A stretch of DNA of 64,000 nt from Aquila chrysaetos chrysaetos (lineage: Eukaryota > Chordata > Aves > Accipitriformes > Accipitridae): assembly GCF_900496995.4 (NCBI RefSeq), contig NW_024470393.1, positions 1-64,000 on the forward strand, in the 5' to 3' direction. Below, piece by piece: positions 31,871-57,722 of this stretch. The notes beneath the pieces are model-generated. The model had not been told where the DNA came from and did not search any database. It was given only the letters and a program-made list of their open reading frames with translations. The position numbers and the translations under genes are program-made. The first letter of the stretch is position 1, and each line of letters starts with the position of its first letter.

Positions 31871-32175
31871 ATTCCCCTTAACGCAGCCATGGTGGGGTGT
31901 GGGGGGGAACTGGCTATACTGGTGTTACTGGTGACCCCCTCCCCCATTCTGGTCGTACTGGTACGACTGCCCCTCCCCCACTTTACCCTCCCCCCCCCCC
32001 CCCAGCCCATTTTTGGGTCATTTCTTCATGTTTTCTGCCCATCTACCTCACCCTTCACCAGACAGCGAGGTTTTGGGGTGAATTCCTGGGTGTTCTGGTT
32101 CTGGGGAGGAGGGAGGCGTTTAATTTGGGGGGGGGAAATTACTATAAAGTTCGTAAAAGAAACCCAAAACAGAGA

Positions 32176-32181
32176 AATAAA
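32176..32181 (+). terminator. Candidate WNK3 polyadenylation signal (AATAAA)
   Basis: This is the first AATAAA after the WNK3 stop, 1.3 kb downstream. A second lies at 32378-32383, already inside the PHF8 CpG island. Confidence 0.45.
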
Positions 32182-32194
32182 AGCGTGGCGCCAC

Positions 32195-32560
32195 TCCCAA
32201 GATGGCGGCTCCCGCCTCAAGATGGCGCCGCCCCCCCCCCCCGCCATGCACCGCCTATGGGGAGGCGGGTGGGCTCGCCCTTCTCAAGATGGCGTCCGCG
32301 CCCTTCTCAAGATGGCGTCGCGACGCGGTCAAAATGGCGCCTCGGCCCCGCCCTCTCCCTCCCCGTTTCCGCGTTTGAATAAAACTTTATCGGGCGGCCG
32401 GAGCCGGGCAGGAGCCGCGGCGGCGGCGGCGGAACCGGGGCCGGGCCGGGAACGGGCGGCGGTAACCGGGAGGTGGCGGTGGAACGGCCGGGAGAGGCCT
32501 CAGGCCTGGCCGGTGGGGCCTGCGGCCTAGTTGGGAGGTGGCGGTGGGGGACGCGTAGGC
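32195..32560 (+). promoter_or_regulatory. PHF8 CpG-island promoter with clustered YY1-type sites
   Basis: AAGATGGCG cores occur near 32209, 32219, 32286 and 32309, and AAAATGGCG near 32331. The first is a full YY1 consensus AAGATGGCGGC. A CGG-repeat-rich stretch (32390-32540, GGCGGCGGCGGCGG) follows, typical of a 5' UTR. It is about 0.9 kb before the PHF8 start codon. Confidence 0.7.
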
Positions 32561-33418
32561 CTCGCGGGGAGCCCGGGGCCTTGTAGGCCTTTGAGGGGGG
32601 GGGGGGAAGGACCCTATAGAGCCGGGGGGGGGGGGTGCTGGGGCCCTATAGGCCCTTTAGGGGAGCTCGGGGCCCTGTAGGCGCTTGGAGGGGGCCTGGG
32701 GCCCTACAGGCCCCTTTTGTGGGGGTGGGGGGTTAGGGCCTTGTAGGCGTTTGGGGGGGGTCTCAGGGACCTATAGAGGCTGGGAGACCCTATAGGGCCT
32801 TTTGGGGGGTGTCCTAGGGCCCTGTAGGATCTTTTAGGGTTGTCCCAGGGTCCTATAGAGCTGTGGAGGCCCTACAGGCTCTTTTGAGGGGGGGGGCAGG
32901 GCCCTATAGAGCAAGGGAGACCCTATAGGAATTTCTGGGGGGAGCCCAGGGCCTTATAGAGCCGGGGACACCCTATAGGCCCTTGGGGGGGGGTGTCCCA
33001 AGACCCTATAGACCCTTTTGGGGGTAGTCCAGAGCCTTATAGAGCTGGGGAGACCTTATAAGTCCCTGGGGGGGGTGTTCCAGGCCCGTATAGATCTGTG
33101 TAGGGGGGTTGTTGTGTCTCCTAAGTCCCTATAGGGAGACTCAGCTGCCCCCCACGAGGCGGGGAGCGTATAGGGAAGCATTAAAGGGGGGTGGGTGGCT
33201 ATAGGGGAGGGATTCCTATAAGGGGTCGCCTATAGAAAAGCCAAAAGAGAGTGTTTTATAGGGGGGGGGGGGGTCACGGGAAGGGGTTTATAGGGATCTA
33301 TAGGGCAGTGGGGCGGATGTCCTGGGCTGGGGGACTGGGTTGGGGGGGTCTATAGGGGTGCGGGAGGGGGTCTGTAGGGTCAGGGGTGCCCCTATAGGGG
33401 GTGGGGGGGGGGGGGGGG
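32560..33418 (+). repeat. CCCTATAGGCCCTTTTGGGG array between PHF8 promoter and start codon
   Basis: About twelve degenerate units of around 55-60 bp with GGGCCCTATAG and CCTTTTGGGGGG. It probably represents PHF8 intron or 5' UTR. No other coding feature was seen. Confidence 0.75.
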
Positions 33419-33420
33419 GC

Positions 33421-47708
<14,288 letters not shown>

Positions 47709-48487
47709 AGAGGGGGGCGGGGCCGGCGGCGGGCCACGCCCACACGGGGGTGGGGCTAGCGGCAGGCCACACCCCCCACCTTGGGCTCTGCATTCACTGC
47801 AGGGGAGAGCTGGTGTAGGGAGGGGGTGTGGCTAAGGTGGGGCCACGCCCATAGGGTGGGGTTGGAGTGGGGCCGCCCAGTGGGGGTGTGGCTTGCGGCA
47901 GACCACGCCCCCCCCCCCGCCGCAGGTGGAGCCCCGCCTGCTTTGTACCCACTGCAAGGCATTGATGCTGAGCTGAGGGTGTGTGGTCAGGTGGGGCCAC
48001 GCCCACGGGAGAGGGCGTGACTTGCGGGGAGACCACACCCCCCACCGCAGGCGGAGCTCCGCCTGCAGCCAGTGCAGGGAAGAGCGGCTGCTCTTAGGGG
48101 GTGTGGCCACGCGAGCCCACACCCACCGCGAGGTGTCGCCAGGCCACGCCCACGCAGGGGCGGAACTGCCGCCAGGCCCCGCCCACCGCGGGAAACTGCT
48201 CCTTGCTCCTTCCCATTGGTTGCCGCCGAGACGGAGGGGGCAGGACTTTCTTTCCCATTGGATGCCGCCAAGAGAGGAGGTGATTGGAGGAGCCAGGCCC
48301 GCCCTCGGACTGGAGAAGGAGCGGAGCTTTCGCTGATTGGTTCCCACTGGATTTTTTTTTTTTACCCCCTCCCCCACGTGTCTTCAGGTTGATTGACGGG
48401 GGGGTGGGGCCGCTTCCCATTGGCTGCCCCCGGTTTTGTAGGCGTGTCCGGAGGCCGCGGCCCCGCCCCCACTTTTGTATTTGTTAG
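47709..48487 (+). repeat. PHF8 3' UTR/flank with GGGTGTGGC and CCACGCCC repeats
   Basis: Related units of about 110-130 bp contain GGGGCCACGCCCA, GACCACGCCCCCC and GGTGTGGCT. They resemble clustered KLF/Sp-type CACCC boxes in both orientations. The stretch starts right after the PHF8 stop and runs to its polyadenylation signal. It reappears at 57048-57720. Confidence 0.75.
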
Positions 48488-48493
48488 AATAAA
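48488..48493 (+). terminator. PHF8 polyadenylation signal (AATAAA)
   Basis: A canonical AATAAA in an A-rich stretch lies 780 bp after the PHF8 stop and just before the HUWE1 CpG island. Confidence 0.75.
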
Positions 48494-48539
48494 AGGAGAA
48501 AAAAAGGCAAATTAATTAATAATTAAAAGAGGACCCGGG

Positions 48540-49450
48540 TGTCTGGGGGAGTCATGTGACCAGCCCCCCCTCCCCCCCCCCCCCACTTGCGCGCGGCTCA
48601 AGGGAGCTCCCGCCGAAGCCTCGCGAGATCTCGGACAAGGGCGGGGCTCGCCCGCCGCTGAGTTCTCGCGAGATCTCGCCCTTCGCCCTCCCCCCCACCC
48701 CCGACCGGCGCTCTCGCGAGATCTCGCCCTCCCCTCAGCCGGCGCTCTCGCGAGAGCCGCGCGCGCGCCGCCGCCGTTACCGCCGCTGAGGGAGCGGCCG
48801 CGCTTCCCCCACCCCCCCCCCACCCCCCCGGTTCCATTCACCCCCATCCCCCTCCTTCTCCCGGTATCTCCCGGTGGGGCGGGCCTGGTCCTATCCCCGC
48901 CTCACTCTCGCGAGGCTTTGGGGCGAGAACGCTGCCGCCGCCGCCTCGCGAGATCTCGCCCTTCAGCCCGCCGGTGAGTGCCGGTGCTTGAGGGGATGGC
49001 GGAGTGAGGTGGGGGGGGGGGGGAATGGGGGGGATGCCGTTACCGGCGGGGGGAACCACGGGGGGGGGGGGCCCTTTGAGGCGGGGGGACGGGGACGAGG
49101 CCCAGCCGTTTCCCCCCCCGGTACGAGGCGGGCTCCGTGAGAGAATCCTTCCCCTCCCCCACCCTCCTCACGAACTCTCGCGAGATTTTTACCCCTCTCG
49201 CTCTCTCCCCGCACAGCCCTCTCGCGAGACTTCCCCCTCGCCTTCCCATTGGAAAGCGCTCCCAGCGACCCCCGCCCCCTTTTTTTTTTTTTAGTCAGCA
49301 TAGCCCCGCCCCCCTCTCCCCTTCTCCCTCCCGCCGCTGTTCTCGCGGGACTCGCCGCTCTCGCGGGATCTCGGCGGGGCCGCGGCTCGGGGGCTCTGTG
49401 TAAGATGGCGGCGGCGGCGGCAGGAGGCGGCCGGGCCCGGTGCTGACCCC
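48540..49450 (+). promoter_or_regulatory. HUWE1 CpG-island promoter with repeated TCTCGCGAGA motifs
   Basis: The core CTCGCGAG occurs about eight times (near 48620, 48665, 48713, 48746, 48906, 48944, 49187 and 49219), often extended to CTCTCGCGAGATCTCGCC. Two TCTCGCGGGA variants lie near 49340-49365. TCTCGCGAGA is the palindrome bound by BANP (formerly linked to ZBTB33). A YY1 site, AAGATGGCGGCGGCGG, lies at 49402 and probably marks HUWE1 exon 1. The whole block is repeated at 57780-58690. Confidence 0.85.
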
Positions 49451-49639
49451 CCCCACCCCCCCCGACCCCTCCCCTCCAACCTTTTTCCTCCCCGTTTCTC
49501 CACCACCCCCCCTTAGCAGGTACCGGCAGGGCCGCGCGGGAACGGAACGGGGAGGGGGGGGGGGGGCTCTGCCCAACCACGGCTCCGTTGCCCTCAAGGG
49601 GGGGGGGGGGGAGGGCCGGCTCCGTCATGCGGGGCCCGC

Positions 49640-49653
49640 CCCTCCCCCTCCCG

Positions 49654-49691
<38 letters not shown>

Positions 49692-50600
49692 AGCGGCCTC
49701 CCGTGATTTAGGGGCCCTTTTCTCTCTCTCAACGTTCTCCCCCCTCCGCGGCTTCCCTTAATTTAGGCCCCCCTCCAATATTTTAAGCCGTCCCCCTTCA
49801 TGATTGAGGGTCCCCATCGGTATTTTTAGCGTTCCCCCCCATACTTTAGGCCTCTCCCCGTCTTTTAGGCCCCCCCCCCCCCAGCATTTTAGGGTTTCCC
49901 TCGGTGTTTAGTCCTCCCTCCCCATGATTTAGGGTGCCCATTGATATTTTAGGTCTCTCCCCCATAGGTTTAGGCCTCCCTCTCATAGGTTTTGGTTCCC
50001 CCCCCCTGTAGGTTTGCTCCCCCCCTTCAGACCTTCCCATCACTTAGGGCCCCCCTCAGCGATTTCCTGGCATTTAGGGTACTCTTTAAAGGTTCCCCCC
50101 ACTTAGGGGCCCCCCCCGGGGCTTCCCTTAATTTTGGGCCCCCCCTTATGATTTAGGGATCCACTTTCTCTAGCTTCCCAGGATTTAGGTGCCCCCTCCA
50201 GGATTTAGGCCCCCCCCCCCCCCCCCCTTTTTCAGGTCCACAGGATTTAGGGGATTCTTTTGCAACTTGCAGATTTTTAGGGCAGTCTCAGTTATAGTTT
50301 AACTCTGTTTCAGTTCCCTATAGTGGTTTAGGGGTCCCTCTTCCACCGGTCACCAAAACTTAGGGGCCCCCCCTTGATTTGGGCACCCCTTTCCTGGGCC
50401 GTAAGGCCCCTCCCTCAGGTCCTCTTAATTTAGGCCCCCCCCCCTGCCATTTAGGGGCCCCCGTCATCCCTTAGTGCTCCCTGCCCATCACTTAGAGTCT
50501 TCTCTCCATCACTTAGAGGCCACCCACCGCGAGTCTCCCCATCATTTAACACCCCCCCCAACGAAGACCTCACCCCCCCCTCAAATTTTGCCCCCCTCTC
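49640..50600 (+). repeat. HUWE1 first-intron repeats (ATTTAGGNCCCCC) and a 42-C run
   Basis: A pure run of about 42 C ends near 49691. Then about 25 degenerate units follow with TTTTAGGCCCCCC, CCATGATTTAGGG and CACTTAGGGGCC. No coding signal. Confidence 0.7.
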
Positions 50601-50603
50601 CAG

Positions 50604-50685
50604 AAGCACCCGGCTTCCGCCCCCTCACCCCGCGGCGAGCAACCGGGACGGCGCCGGGCCGAGGATGGACTGGCTGTGATTCCCG
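50604..50685 (+). other. Possible HUWE1 5' UTR exon
   Basis: A CpG-rich, non-repetitive segment between a good acceptor (CTCTCCAG) and a GTAAGG donor. The ATG inside it opens only a few codons (ATGGACTGGCTGTGA), so it would be untranslated. An identical segment occurs at 59868-59949. Confidence 0.5.
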
Positions 50686-51460
50686 GTAAGGGCCCTCCCC
50701 TCCTTTTTCTGTACTGTGGCCCCCCCCATTTTTTTGGGGGGGCCCCCCAAAATTTGGGGGGGGGCTTTGAAACCATGCTGGGGGGTATGAGGGAGTGGGA
50801 TGCTGTGGACGGGGGGGTCACACATCCGGGTCTCTCGTGTTACTTTGCTGGCACTGCTTTTCTGGAGCTTTTGGGGGGGAGCGCCCCAAAACATTCCCTC
50901 TCTAAGGGGGGGTCATCTCAAAACCCCCCCCGGGGTGGGGGCAGCCCCAACGCCCTGGCGTCGGTCACCCCCCCGCTCCAATTTGATGCGTCACCGTCAC
51001 CAAACCGGCCGTGCCGGCAGCACGGGGAGGGGGGGGCCACAACCGGAGGGGGGGCCGCCGGCGAACCCTGTCACAGCGTCTTTAATTAGGTTGCTAATTA
51101 GCTTCCCCTCATTAACCTCGCGGTGCTAATTATGGGGTGTTTATTTGGGGGGGGGGGGGGGCGGAACCGACACCCCCATGCTGCCGTGGGGTTTTGCACA
51201 TTCATTGTTCAGCCAGTGGCCGCAACGTCATCGGCCGGCGCCGCGGCGCTTGCCGGGACGCCGAGTCCCGCCGAAACCACAAACCACGCCGAGAGGAGGG
51301 GAGGGGGAGGTTGGGAAACACTGTCCCTGTCACTTGTTGGGGAGGGGGGGGGGCTGTCACCCGGGGCGGGGGGGACAACAGAGGAGCGGTGGCAGTGTCA
51401 CCCCCCACATGTTTTGATGTCACCCCGCAGGTGGATTGTGAGGACAAGGCCCCCCCCAAG

Positions 51461-54400
51461 ATGAAAGTGGATCGGACAAAACTGAAGAAAACCCCCACGG
51501 AGGCGGTGAGGGGCGGGGGGGGGGTGAGGACACTTGGGGAGGGGGGAGAAGCGAGGGGGGGGACATTAAGTGACGCAGCGTGTCCCTGTCCCCAGCCCGC
51601 CGACTGCCGGGCCCTCATTGAGAAGCTGAAGGCGTGCGGCGATGAGCAGCTCTTGGCTGAGCTGCAGCAGATCAAGACATGGAACATTGGGAAGGTGCGA
51701 AAAGGGGGGGTGGGGGGGCTCCCCAATATTAGGAGAGACCCCAAAATGTCAGGGGGACCCCCAAAATTCAAAGGGGGTCACGGGATTGTCCCCAAGCTGT
51801 TGGGGTGATGCTGAGTTTGTCCCCAAACCGTGGGGGTGATGTGGGTGAATGTCTCTGGAGTCCCCTTTCCAAAATGGCGGGGAGCACCCCAGTTTCCTCA
51901 CAGCACCCACAAAATGGTGGGGGCACCCCACAGCACTCTTAAAATGGGGGGGCACCCTGTTTTTTACAGAGCCCCCCAAAACCCAAGGAAAACTCGTTGC
52001 CCCCCTGGGTTGGTGTAGCTTGGGACCACTCTAGAGTCCTAAAATAGTGGGGGGGCACCCCAAATTCCCTGCAGCCCCCCCAAATGATGGGGACACCCCT
52101 ATAGCCCCCCCCAAAATGGCAGGGAGCACCCCAGTTTTCCTTTAGCATTTCCCAAAATGGTGGAGGGGCACCCCAATTTTCCTAGAGATCCCCTAAGATG
52201 GCGCAGGCACCCCAATTTCCCCACAGCTCCCCTAAAAAAACAGGGGGGCACTCCCCAGCACCTCAAAACACCAAAGGGGTACCCCAGTTTCTCTACAGCC
52301 TCCCCCCTGAAATGAGCACCCCAATTTCCCCCACTGCCCCTGAGCTTTTGTGACCCCAAATCCCTTTTGGTGGATCCCAAAACTGCAAGGGGGGGCACCC
52401 CGGTTTCCTCACAGTCCCCCTAAAATGGTGAAAGGACATTTTGCAGCCCCCCCAAAACACCACGTGGGCACCCCACTTTCCCTGCAGCCCCCCTAAAAGA
52501 GGCACCCCAATTCCTCCCCCCCCCCTCCCTGCCTTGGGCTGGGGGAACTCTGAACCCATTTGGCTGTGGAGCCCCAAAATGGTGGGGAGGCACTCAGCCC
52601 CCCTAAAACAGCAGAGAGGCACTTCCCAGCCCCCCAAAACACCAAGGGGGGGTAGCCCAATTCCCCCCTAGCCCCCCCAAAAGGAGCACCCTGATTTCGT
52701 CCCTGTCCTGGGACCGTTGTGCCTCCAAACCCCTCCTCTTGCAGAGCCCCCAAAACTCCAGGGGAACACTCCAGTTGCCCCTCAGCCCCCCTAAAACAGC
52801 AGGGAGGTGCTCCCCAGCCCCCCAAGACACCAAGGGGGGGTACCCCCAATTCCTCTCTATCCCCCCTCCCAAACTATTGGGGAGGGGAAACAGGCGGCCA
52901 TTTGCTTGCCTTGAATTGGGATGGGGGCCCAACCCACTGCATGTAGGGATTTAAAATGGGGTGGGGGGTCTCTCCATTGCCCTTCCAAGATATCGGGGGG
53001 CCACCGCTTGTCACTCAACGGCCCCCCCCAATATTCCCGCCTCCCCCCCCCAGTGCGAGCTGTACCACTGGGTGGATCTCCTGGATCGTTTCGATGGAAT
53101 CTTGGCGGAAGCGGGTCGACCGGTGGAAAACATGTCCTGGATGTTGGCCTGCGACCGCCAGAACGAGAGCAGCTGAAAGCTCTTCTCCTGGCTCTCCTCA
53201 ATTTCACCGCTCTCCTCATCGAGTACAGCTTCTCCCGTCACCTTTACAGCTCCATCGAGGTACCAGGGAGGGGGGGCAACCCTAAAAATATATTTGGGGG
53301 GGTTCTAAGAGATGGTATTTGTCACCTGATGGGGGTTGTTTGGTGTCACGCAGCACCTGACGACGCTCCTGGCTTCCTCGGACATGCAAGTGGTGTTGGC
53401 GGTGCTCAATCTCCTCTACGTCTTCAGCAAACGTTCCAATTATATCACCCGGTTGGGGTCCGACAAACGAAGCCCCCTCCTCTCCCGCCTTCAGCACCTG
53501 GCTGAGGTGAGAGGGTGGGGGTCCCCACCAACTTTTTTTGGGGTGTCTCTTAACGTCCCTTCGATGTTTTGGTTGACTTTTATGTTTTCTTTTGTCACTC
53601 GCGCAGAGTTGGGGCGGAAAAGAGAATGGATTTGGGTTGGCTGAGTGCTGTCGGGACCTCCACATGCTGGTGAGCCTCAATCTTGGCGTCCCCCAAAACC
53701 GACCTGTTCCCTCCTGTCACATTCCAGGGTCCCCAACATTGTCTTGTGTCCCCTTGTCATGTTCTGGCGTCCACCAATGCTGTTTTATGTCTCTTTATCA
53801 CATCCTGACGTCCCCCGATGCTGTCTAGTGTCCCTTCGGGGTGGCCTGGGGTCCCCCAACAGTGTCCTATCATCGTTTTCTGTCATGTTGTGGGGTCCCC
53901 AAAACTGTCCTGTCCCCCACCTGTCATGTCGCAGGGTCCCCCAATGCTGTCCCTGTGCCCCCTCAAGGTCCTCCACACCATTCTGGGGTCCCCCCAGAGC
54001 CTGTCCTGTGTTCCCTTGGGGTGTCCTGGGGTTCCCTGACACTGTCTTGTGCTCCTCTTTTGTCACATCTTGGGGTCCCCAACACCGTCCCATGTCCTAG
54101 AGTCCCCCAACACTCTCCCATTTCCCCTCAGTGTCCCCCAATGCTGTCCCATCTTCCCCTCATTTGGGTTCTGGGGTCCCCCAACACTGTCCCGTGTCCC
54201 CTCAAGGTGTTTTTCAGGTTCCCCCCACTCTGTCGTGTCCCCTCTTTCATGTCCTGGGGCCACCAACACTGTCTTGTGTGTGTGTGTGTCCCATCAAGTC
54301 CCAGGGTCCCCCGATGCCATCTCGTGTCCCCTCATCGCGTCCTGGTGTCACCCATCATGTCCAGGGTCCCCCAACGATGTTTTGTCACCCTTATCACGTC

Positions 54401-56490
54401 CTGGGGTTCCCCAGTCCCTTTCTGTCACCCCTCTTGTGTCCCACGCCTGATGCTGTCACTCCATTTGTGTTCTGGTGTCCCTGGCCCTTATCCTGTCACC
54501 CCTCTTGTGTCCCCAAACCCGATCCTGTCACCCTTCTTGTGTCCCGGTGTCCCCAAACTTGATCCTGTCACCCCTCTTGTATTCTCAAATCCCATCCTGT
54601 CACCGTTCTTGTGTCCCCGGGCCCAATCTTGTCACCCCTGTTACGTCCTGGTGTCGCCAAACCTAGTCATGTCATCCTTATCGTGTCCCCAGACCTCATC
54701 CTGTCACCCCTCTTGTGTCCCTGGTCCCGATTCTGTCACCCCTCTTGTGTCCTGGTGTCCCCGGGCCTGATTCTGTCACCCCTCTTGTGTCCTGGTGTCC
54801 CCGGGCCTGATTCTGTCACCACTCTTATGTCCTGGTGTCCCCAAACCTAGTCGTGTCGCCCCCATTGTGTCCCCAACCCTGATCTTGTCACCCCTCCCAT
54901 GTCCCCCATGTTCCCAACCCAGGGGAGGGGACACTGCTGTCCCCTCCCCACTCACCCCTGTGTGTCCCCCCCCCACCGCAGAAGTACCCCCCCCAGCGCC
55001 ACCACTCTCCACTTCGAGTTCTACGCCGAGCCGGGCGTCGAGGTGAAGGTGGACAAGCGGGTGAGTGACAGAGGACATTTGGGGACACAGGAGACACTTG
55101 GGGACATGGGGGAGCCCCCCAAAACACCAGGGCCCCCCCTAACCCCCCCCAACCCCCCCCACAGGCCACCAGCACCACCCTACACTACATTCACATCGAG
55201 CAGCTGGACAAGGTAAGCATTGCGGGGGGGGACACAGCATCAATTGGGGGGGCCCCCACCTTCTGCACCCCTGTTTTTTCTCTGTGTGCCCCCCATTTTC
55301 TCTCTGCGTCCCATCCCCATTCCCCCCCCAGATTTCGGAGAGCCCCTCGGAGATCATGGAGTCCCTCACCAAGATGTACAGCATCCCCAAAGACAAGCAG
55401 GTGAGTGGGGCAAAACGGGGAGGCACCTGAGGAATTTGGGGGGGCACCACCATGGTTGACCCCCCCCAAATGTTCTGTTCCCTTCTAGATGCTCCTTTTC
55501 ACTCACATCCGCCTGGCTCACGCTTCTCCAACCACAAGAAACGACTACAAGCGGTGCAAGCCCGGCTCCACGCCATCTCCATTTTGGGTAGGAGAATTAA
55601 TTAGTCTTAATTAACGGTTTTTAATTAGGGAAAAGTTGTTTTTAATGGGGGGGGGGGTTGGTTTTGGGGGGGTCTGGGGGCTTTTTTGGGTGACACCCCC
55701 CCTTTTTTTTTTTTTTTTTGCAGTGTATTCCAACGCCTTGCAGGAGTCGGCCAACAGTATTTTGTACAACGGCCTCATTGAAGAATTGGTGGACGTTCTC
55801 CAGATCACCGACAAGCAATTAATGGTGAGGAGCTCCCCCCCTCCCCAAAATAAGCCCCCCAGCCCCCCAAAAACACAACCCACATCACCCCGTGCTCCCC
55901 TCCGCCCAGGACATCAAGGCAGCTTCTTTGCGGACCCTCACCTCCATCGTGCATCTGGAGCGAACCCCAAAACTCAGCAGCATCATCGATTGTACTGGCA
56001 CTGCTTCTTATCACGGTTTTCTTCCGTTTTAGTCCGGAATTGTATCCAAGCCATGATCGGTGGGTTCACAGAAATCCCAAGGGGGGGGGGGGTCCTGAAT
56101 TACTTTGCGGGGGGTTAACCCACCCTAACACCCTCCTGCCCACCCCCCCAGACCCCTCCATGGAGCCCTATCCCCACCAGTTCGCCACCGCTCTCTTCTC
56201 CTTCCTCTACCACTTGGCCAGCTACGATGCCGGCGGCGAAGCTTTGGTGTCCTGCGGCATGATGGAGGCATTGTTAAAGGTGAGCGTGAAGCCATGGGAG
56301 GGGCGGGGGGCCGTTTCCTAAATATTTTGGAGATCCCTTCACCCCCTTTTTTTTTATCCCCTCTCCCCCAAAAAAGGTCATCAAGTTCCTGGGGGATGAG
56401 CAGGATCAAATCACCTTTGTCACCCGAGCCGTGCGGGTGGTGGATCTCATCACCCAACCCTTGACATGGCCGCCTTCCAGTCACACAGCG
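51461..56490 (+). CDS. HUWE1: HUWE1 HECT ubiquitin ligase, N-terminal exons (copy 1, cut by the gap)
   Basis: HUWE1 is a roughly 4,370-residue E3 ligase acting on substrates such as p53, MCL1 and MYC. Coding exons: 51461-51505, 51596-51694, 53054-53259, 53354-53506, 53607-53669, 54982-55060, 55165-55212, 55332-55400, 55489-55587, 55724-55824, 55910-56059, 56152-56279 and 56377-about 56490. They encode [98 protein letters not shown]-like sequence, [18 protein letters not shown], and [17 protein letters not shown]. This is the armadillo-type N-terminal region (DUF908). Single-base losses break the frame near 53158, 55530 and 56027, and in the last exon near 56450. The first is absent from copy 2, so they are probably sequence errors. 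The rest of the gene lies beyond the window. Confidence 0.93.
51820..53040 (+). repeat. CCCCTAAAATGGTGGGGGGCACCCC array in HUWE1 intron
   Basis: About 25 degenerate units of around 45 bp combine AAAATGGTGGGG, GGGCACCCCAATTTCC and ACAGCCCCCC. The same array is present at 61085-62290. Confidence 0.88.
53690..54940 (+). repeat. CTGTCACCCCTCTTGTGTCC array in HUWE1 intron
   Basis: About 30 units of around 40 bp with CCTGGTGTCCCC and GATCCTGTCACCCCTCTTGT. It includes a short TGTGTGTGTG stretch near 54272. The matching array in copy 2 (62926 to the window end) lacks one unit. Confidence 0.9.
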
Positions 56491-56547
56491 GCCCTCCCAT
56501 TTTTCCAAGAACAAACGAACTAGATCCGCTATAATAGGCACCCCCAC

Positions 56548-57047
56548 NNNNNNNNNNNNNNNNNNNNNNNNNNNNNNNNNNNNNNNNNNNNNNNNNNNNN
56601 NNNNNNNNNNNNNNNNNNNNNNNNNNNNNNNNNNNNNNNNNNNNNNNNNNNNNNNNNNNNNNNNNNNNNNNNNNNNNNNNNNNNNNNNNNNNNNNNNNNN
56701 NNNNNNNNNNNNNNNNNNNNNNNNNNNNNNNNNNNNNNNNNNNNNNNNNNNNNNNNNNNNNNNNNNNNNNNNNNNNNNNNNNNNNNNNNNNNNNNNNNNN
56801 NNNNNNNNNNNNNNNNNNNNNNNNNNNNNNNNNNNNNNNNNNNNNNNNNNNNNNNNNNNNNNNNNNNNNNNNNNNNNNNNNNNNNNNNNNNNNNNNNNNN
56901 NNNNNNNNNNNNNNNNNNNNNNNNNNNNNNNNNNNNNNNNNNNNNNNNNNNNNNNNNNNNNNNNNNNNNNNNNNNNNNNNNNNNNNNNNNNNNNNNNNNN
57001 NNNNNNNNNNNNNNNNNNNNNNNNNNNNNNNNNNNNNNNNNNNNNNN
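56548..57047. other. Assembly gap of exactly 500 N
   Basis: The run of N is exactly 500 long, a conventional placeholder of unknown true size. It interrupts HUWE1 copy 1. The roughly 60 bp before it no longer match HUWE1, suggesting a poor contig end. Confidence 0.98.
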
Positions 57048-57722
57048 TAAGGTGGGGCCCCAAGCCCATAGGGTGGGGTTGAGTGGGGCCGCCCAGTGGG
57101 GTGTGGCTTGCGGCAGACCACGCACCCCCCCCCCGCAGTGGAGCCCCGCCTGCTTTGTACCCACGTGCAGGCATTGATGCTTGAGACTGAGGGTGGGTGG
57201 GTGGTCAGTGGGGCCACGCCCAGGGAGAGGGCGGACGTTGACGCGTGAATTGCGGGGGAGCACCACCCCCCACCCGGCGGAGCTCCTGCCTGAAGCCAGT
57301 GCAGGGAAGAACGGCGGTGCTCTTAGGGGTGTGGCCACGCGAGCCCACACCCACCGCGAGGTGTCGCCAGGCCAGCCCACCACGCAGGGGCTGCGAACTG
57401 CCGCCAGCCCCGCCCACCGCGGGAAACTGCTTCCTTGCTCCTTCTCATTGGTTGCCGCCGAGACGGAGGAGGGGCAGGACTTTTCTTTCCCATTGGATGC
57501 CGCCAAGAGGAGGGTGATTGGAGGAGCCAGGCCCGCCCTCGGACTGGAGAAGGAGCGGAGCTTTGCTGATTGGTTCCCACTGGATTTTTTTTTTACACCC
57601 CCTCCCCACGTGTCTTCAGGTTGATTGAACGGTGGGGGTGGGGCCGGCTTCCCATTGGCTGCCCCCGTTTTGTAGGGCGTGTCCGGTAGGCCGCGGCCCC
57701 GCCCCCACTTTGTATTTGTTAG

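Noticed and set aside
30842-33420. Hidden gene between WNK3 and PHF8
   Set aside because: All open frames follow the local repeats, and none shows conserved motifs or paired splice sites.
49640-50600. Plant-type telomere repeat (TTTAGGG)
   Set aside because: TTTAGG occurs repeatedly, but inside degenerate C-rich units of varying length in a HUWE1 intron.
54270-54290. TG microsatellite as a regulatory or recombination signal
   Set aside because: Only about five TG units within a larger minisatellite; too short to interpret.
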